Positions 14,855 through 17,089 of a stretch of DNA of 17,089 bases are shown here, one piece after another. A program made the translations under genes and the position numbers. The notes beneath the pieces were generated by a model. That model saw nothing but the letters and a program-made list of their open reading frames with translations. It did no database searches and was not told the origin of the DNA. The DNA comes from CAYVZZ01 sp964456185 (GTDB lineage Bacteria; Pseudomonadota; Gammaproteobacteria; Pseudomonadales; Alcanivoracaceae): positions 1 through 17,089 of the forward strand of contig CAYVZZ010000048.1 in the NCBI GenBank assembly GCA_964456185.1, given 5' to 3'. How positions within the stretch are numbered: the stretch's first letter is position 1; each line of letters starts with the position of its first letter.

Positions 14855-15486
14855 GGGCTGTTCTCCCATGGATTAATCACCAGCCGAAAATAGCGGTGTA
14901 GCTTGGTGCCATCCTCAAGCTGAATGGTCATTTCAACACTGGCCGGCAGAGGCTGGACGATGATCGGTTGCTGTGAGGCCTCCAAGCTTGGCCAACGGGT
15001 TAACCAGGTCCATTTACCGGTAGTGCTATCGTGCAGCAAGTAACGAAACTCGACGCTTTTTACATGATCAAGCAATACCGTATCAACTGGCTTGGTGCCC
15101 ATATTGGGATCTAGTACGGGCCAATAACGCCGAATCAACTGATTGTTATAAAAGGCATATCGCACCCGCTGCATGTGACTGCGTTGCTGCAATGAAAAGG
15201 GGTTCGCCCAGCCTAGGTGGGTAAATTCGACCGTTTCTTTATTGCCCTTTAACGCCGGTTCTTGATCACCAAACTTATCGCGCACGGGGCGCGCAATGAT
15301 CTGCTCAAAGTCCTGGGTTAGAAACAACAAAGCGCGTTGCTGCTGCCCCAGTTGCGATGCTTTATCGGCAAGGTGATCGCGTATTTGTAGTGTTTGACTA
15401 AAAAACTGTTGTGCCATAACGTACATCAACGCAAAAATGGCAATAGCGACCAACACTTCAAGCAGAGTAAAACCACGCTGTTTCAT
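14851..15486 (-). CDS. gspJ: type II secretion system minor pseudopilin GspJ
   Basis: GspJ is a minor pseudopilin that forms the tip complex with GspI and GspK. The leader MKQRG is followed by FTLLEVLVAIAIFALMYVMAQ with Glu at +5. Downstream residues fit GspJ, including RALLFLTQDFEQIIARPVRD and VRYAFYNNQLIRRYWPVLD. I use ATG 15486 because it overlaps the gspI stop as TAATG and has a GGGGG ribosome site about 6 bases upstream; the GTG at 15498 would add four residues to the leader. The product is 211 residues, normal for the family. Confidence 0.94.
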   Translation of the reverse strand: MKQRGFTLLEVLVAIAIFALMYVMAQQFFSQTLQIRDHLADKASQLGQQQRALLFLTQDFEQIIARPVRDKFGDQEPALKGNKETVEFTHLGWANPFSLQQRSHMQRVRYAFYNNQLIRRYWPVLDPNMGTKPVDTVLLDHVKSVEFRYLLHDSTTGKWTWLTRWPSLEASQQPIIVQPLPASVEMTIQLEDGTKLHRYFRLVINPWENSP

Positions 15487-15968
15487 TATTGCCCCCACGC
15501 ATTATTGGTGGAGCCCGCTTGTTGCGGCTGAGGTGCACCACGCCGCCTCGCATTGGGCACTTTATTTTTATGGGGTTTGCCGATTAATGCGCTGAGGATA
15601 TATAACGAGCCGCCCTGATCGGCAGCTTCTTGAGTGGTCACCGAAATATCAACACGGCGGGTATTTTGAAAAGGCCCCTTGCTTACCGTGGTGGTTACCA
15701 ACCATTTAATACCGTTGCGCTCAAGGTGATCGGTTTGGCTACCTACCGATGGCCAGCGGGCATAGACCTGCAGCTCGACCATTTTGTCGCTGGCAATCAT
15801 CCAGGCATGCGTCTTGTCGTCCAGATGCGAGTAAGAACGCACTGCGCCACCCATGGTCTGCCCCAAGGCCAACATCACCATGGCCAAAATGGCTAACGCC
15901 ACTAGCACCTCCAGCAACGTGAAGCCACGTTGGCTGGTAACGTAACGCGTGGTGGACGACTGCCACAT
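15486..15968 (-). CDS. gspI: type II secretion system minor pseudopilin GspI
   Basis: GspI starts the minor-pseudopilin tip complex and is cut and methylated by the prepilin peptidase GspO. The leader ends at Gly15 (TSQRG) and is followed by FTLLEVLVALAILAMVMLAL with Glu20 at +5. The body holds DKMVELQVYARWPSVGS and RRVDISVTTQE, matching GspI. At 160 residues it is longer than the usual 120-130; the excess is a basic, Pro/Gln-rich tail after ILSALIGKP (PHKNKVPNARRRGAPQPQQ and beyond). The start ATG overlaps the gspH stop as TAATG. Confidence 0.92.
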   Translation of the reverse strand: MWQSSTTRYVTSQRGFTLLEVLVALAILAMVMLALGQTMGGAVRSYSHLDDKTHAWMIASDKMVELQVYARWPSVGSQTDHLERNGIKWLVTTTVSKGPFQNTRRVDISVTTQEAADQGGSLYILSALIGKPHKNKVPNARRRGAPQPQQAGSTNNAWGQ

Positions 15969-16693
15969 TAGCGAAACTCCGATAGCCCAAAACTGCCGTT
16001 CGATTGGGTGGCGTCCGGCAGGAGCAGCTTTTGACTGTCTGTTTTGCTATTCAACAGATCATCCTTGTCGATTTTGGTGAGGCGACCTAGGGGATCAAGC
16101 CGTAGTTTAACTTGACTGTGGTTGTCGCCTTCCCCGCTGATTAGCGTCAGAACGCCGCTTGTGGCCTGTCCACCCGGCAGAAAATATACCTGGGGCGTAA
16201 AGGTAGGTGCGGTGTCGTCCGATGTGTTGCTACTTTCAGCTTGGCTTGAATCGTCCTGGTCATCCTTGGAATCGGCAGCGGCTCGTTCAAAGCCACCGCG
16301 AATGCGCTTAGACAGATCAGAATCGAGGTTGGCATCCCAATTAAGGGTTAAGCCCTCGTCCAATGTTTCTTTGTGCAGATCGGTTTCGTCAATCGCTACA
16401 AAACGCCGGTTGGCCATGTCATAACGCAACGGCACATAGCCATGCGGGTTCACTTGCAAGGCGGTAATTTGCCCCTGAAACAAGCTACGTTCCGATAATG
16501 CGGAAACCGTTAGCTTAAGGCGCGGCACCGCATCGGACGGACGAACGCTATCGACGCGAAGCAGAGCCGGCACCAAAATGGCGCTGGTCAAAGCGATCAG
16601 CGCCACCACGACCAAAAGCTCCAGTAACGTAAAGCCGACATGCTTTACATTAGACTGCTGCTTAGTTGGCACTATTGTTATTGGTTGCGCCAT
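15968..16693 (-). CDS. gspH: type II secretion system pseudopilin GspH (with acidic insertion)
   Basis: GspH is a minor pseudopilin placed near the tip of the pseudopilus. The processing site is KHVG followed by FTLLELLVVVALIALTSAIL with Glu at +5. Late motifs VYFLPGGQATSG and LRLDPLGRLTKID are typical of GspH. Between them and the N-terminal half lies an unusual acidic, Ser-rich insert (DSKDDQDDSSQAESSNTSDD) that makes the protein longer than the usual 170-200 residues. The start is uncertain: ATG 16693 gives a 20-residue leader; GTG 16672 (13-residue leader) and ATG 16708 (with AAGG upstream) are alternatives. All overlap the end of gspG. Confidence 0.9.
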   Translation of the reverse strand: MAQPITIVPTKQQSNVKHVGFTLLELLVVVALIALTSAILVPALLRVDSVRPSDAVPRLKLTVSALSERSLFQGQITALQVNPHGYVPLRYDMANRRFVAIDETDLHKETLDEGLTLNWDANLDSDLSKRIRGGFERAAADSKDDQDDSSQAESSNTSDDTAPTFTPQVYFLPGGQATSGVLTLISGEGDNHSQVKLRLDPLGRLTKIDKDDLLNSKTDSQKLLLPDATQSNGSFGLSEFR

Positions 16694-17089
16694 AGTTGAG
16701 ATCGGCATCAAAACCTTGGCCGCCTTCCATGCCATCAGCGCCTAGTGAATAGAGATCATAGGCGTCGCCACTGATGCCGGGACTCAGGTAAACGTATTCG
16801 TTCCCCCAAGGATCAACCGGTACGGTTTGTAAATAGCCGGCAGGATTCCACCCGGGAGTATTCGGTGGCTGATGCACCAAGGCTTCAAGCCCTTGAGCGG
16901 TAGTCGGATAATCTCGGTTGTCCAGCTTGTACATATCTAGTGCAGAAGCGATGCCGGCCATATTGGTTTTGGTCAGCTTCACTTTGGCCTGTTCACTTTG
17001 GCCGAGTACGTTAGGCACGATCATCGCGGCCAACAAGCCAAGGATGGCAATCACCACCATCACCTCAAGTAAGGTAAAGCCTTTCTGAC
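16662..17089 (-). CDS. gspG: type II secretion system major pseudopilin GspG, 5'-truncated by window edge
   Basis: GspG is the main subunit of the pseudopilus that pushes substrates through the outer-membrane secretin. The start codon lies beyond the right edge; 141 residues are visible, opening with QKG, the processing site, and FTLLEVMVVIAILGLLAAMI with Glu at +5. Family hallmarks are KLDNRDYPTTAQGLEALV, VPVDPWGNEYVYLSPG, YDLYSLGADGMEGG and QGFDADLNYG, the last part holding the calcium-binding aspartates that stabilise GspG. Only a few leader codons should be missing. gspC to gspF are expected further right. The TAA stop at 16664-16662 lies inside the 5' end of gspH. Confidence 0.96.
   Translation of the reverse strand, partial: QKGFTLLEVMVVIAILGLLAAMIVPNVLGQSEQAKVKLTKTNMAGIASALDMYKLDNRDYPTTAQGLEALVHQPPNTPGWNPAGYLQTVPVDPWGNEYVYLSPGISGDAYDLYSLGADGMEGGQGFDADLNYGATNNNSAN

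Overview
The window is ordinary chromosomal DNA of a gammaproteobacterium. The evidence is the arsC-wrbA-DUF2069 cluster beside a yihY-type gene (an arrangement I recall from Pseudomonas), a three-gene pntAA-pntAB-pntB transhydrogenase, a long Prc/Tsp protease and a gsp (type II secretion) operon. Genus cannot be fixed from sequence alone; a marine or environmental heterotroph related to the pseudomonad/cellvibrio/oceanospirillum groups is a guess. No tRNA, rRNA, insertion sequence, prophage or CRISPR array was seen.

Layout. (1) 1-2531: a YihY-family membrane protein gene runs off the left edge on the minus strand. Divergent from it is a tight plus-strand cluster: ArsC/YfgD-like reductase, WrbA-like flavoprotein (TTG start inside arsC), a DUF2069 membrane protein and an acyl-CoA-binding protein, ending in a hairpin. 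(2) 2534-6485: a minus-strand lipoprotein gene of unknown function, then the pntAA-pntAB-pntB operon for proton-translocating NAD(P) transhydrogenase, with a clear intrinsic terminator and a promoter region carrying a striking inverted repeat. (3) 6739-7521: yaaA, interrupted by an in-frame amber codon; the family's conserved C-terminus is still readable beyond the stop. (4) 7591-10785: a metallo-beta-lactamase-fold hydrolase and then prc, which has its own promoter and a strong GAAA-loop terminator. (5) 10811-17089: the minus-strand type II secretion genes gspG (partial), H, I, J, K, L and M, followed by an uncharacterised exported protein translationally coupled to gspM.

How the genes work together. 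The pnt genes encode one membrane complex that uses the proton gradient to make NADPH. GspG-M are the pseudopilins and inner-membrane platform partners of one secretion machine; gspC-F would lie beyond the right edge. Most junctions from gspH to the last gene are TAATG or ATGA overlaps, so the exported protein at the end belongs to the same transcription and translation unit and is the best candidate here for an undescribed component. The interrupted yaaA is the clearest anomaly.
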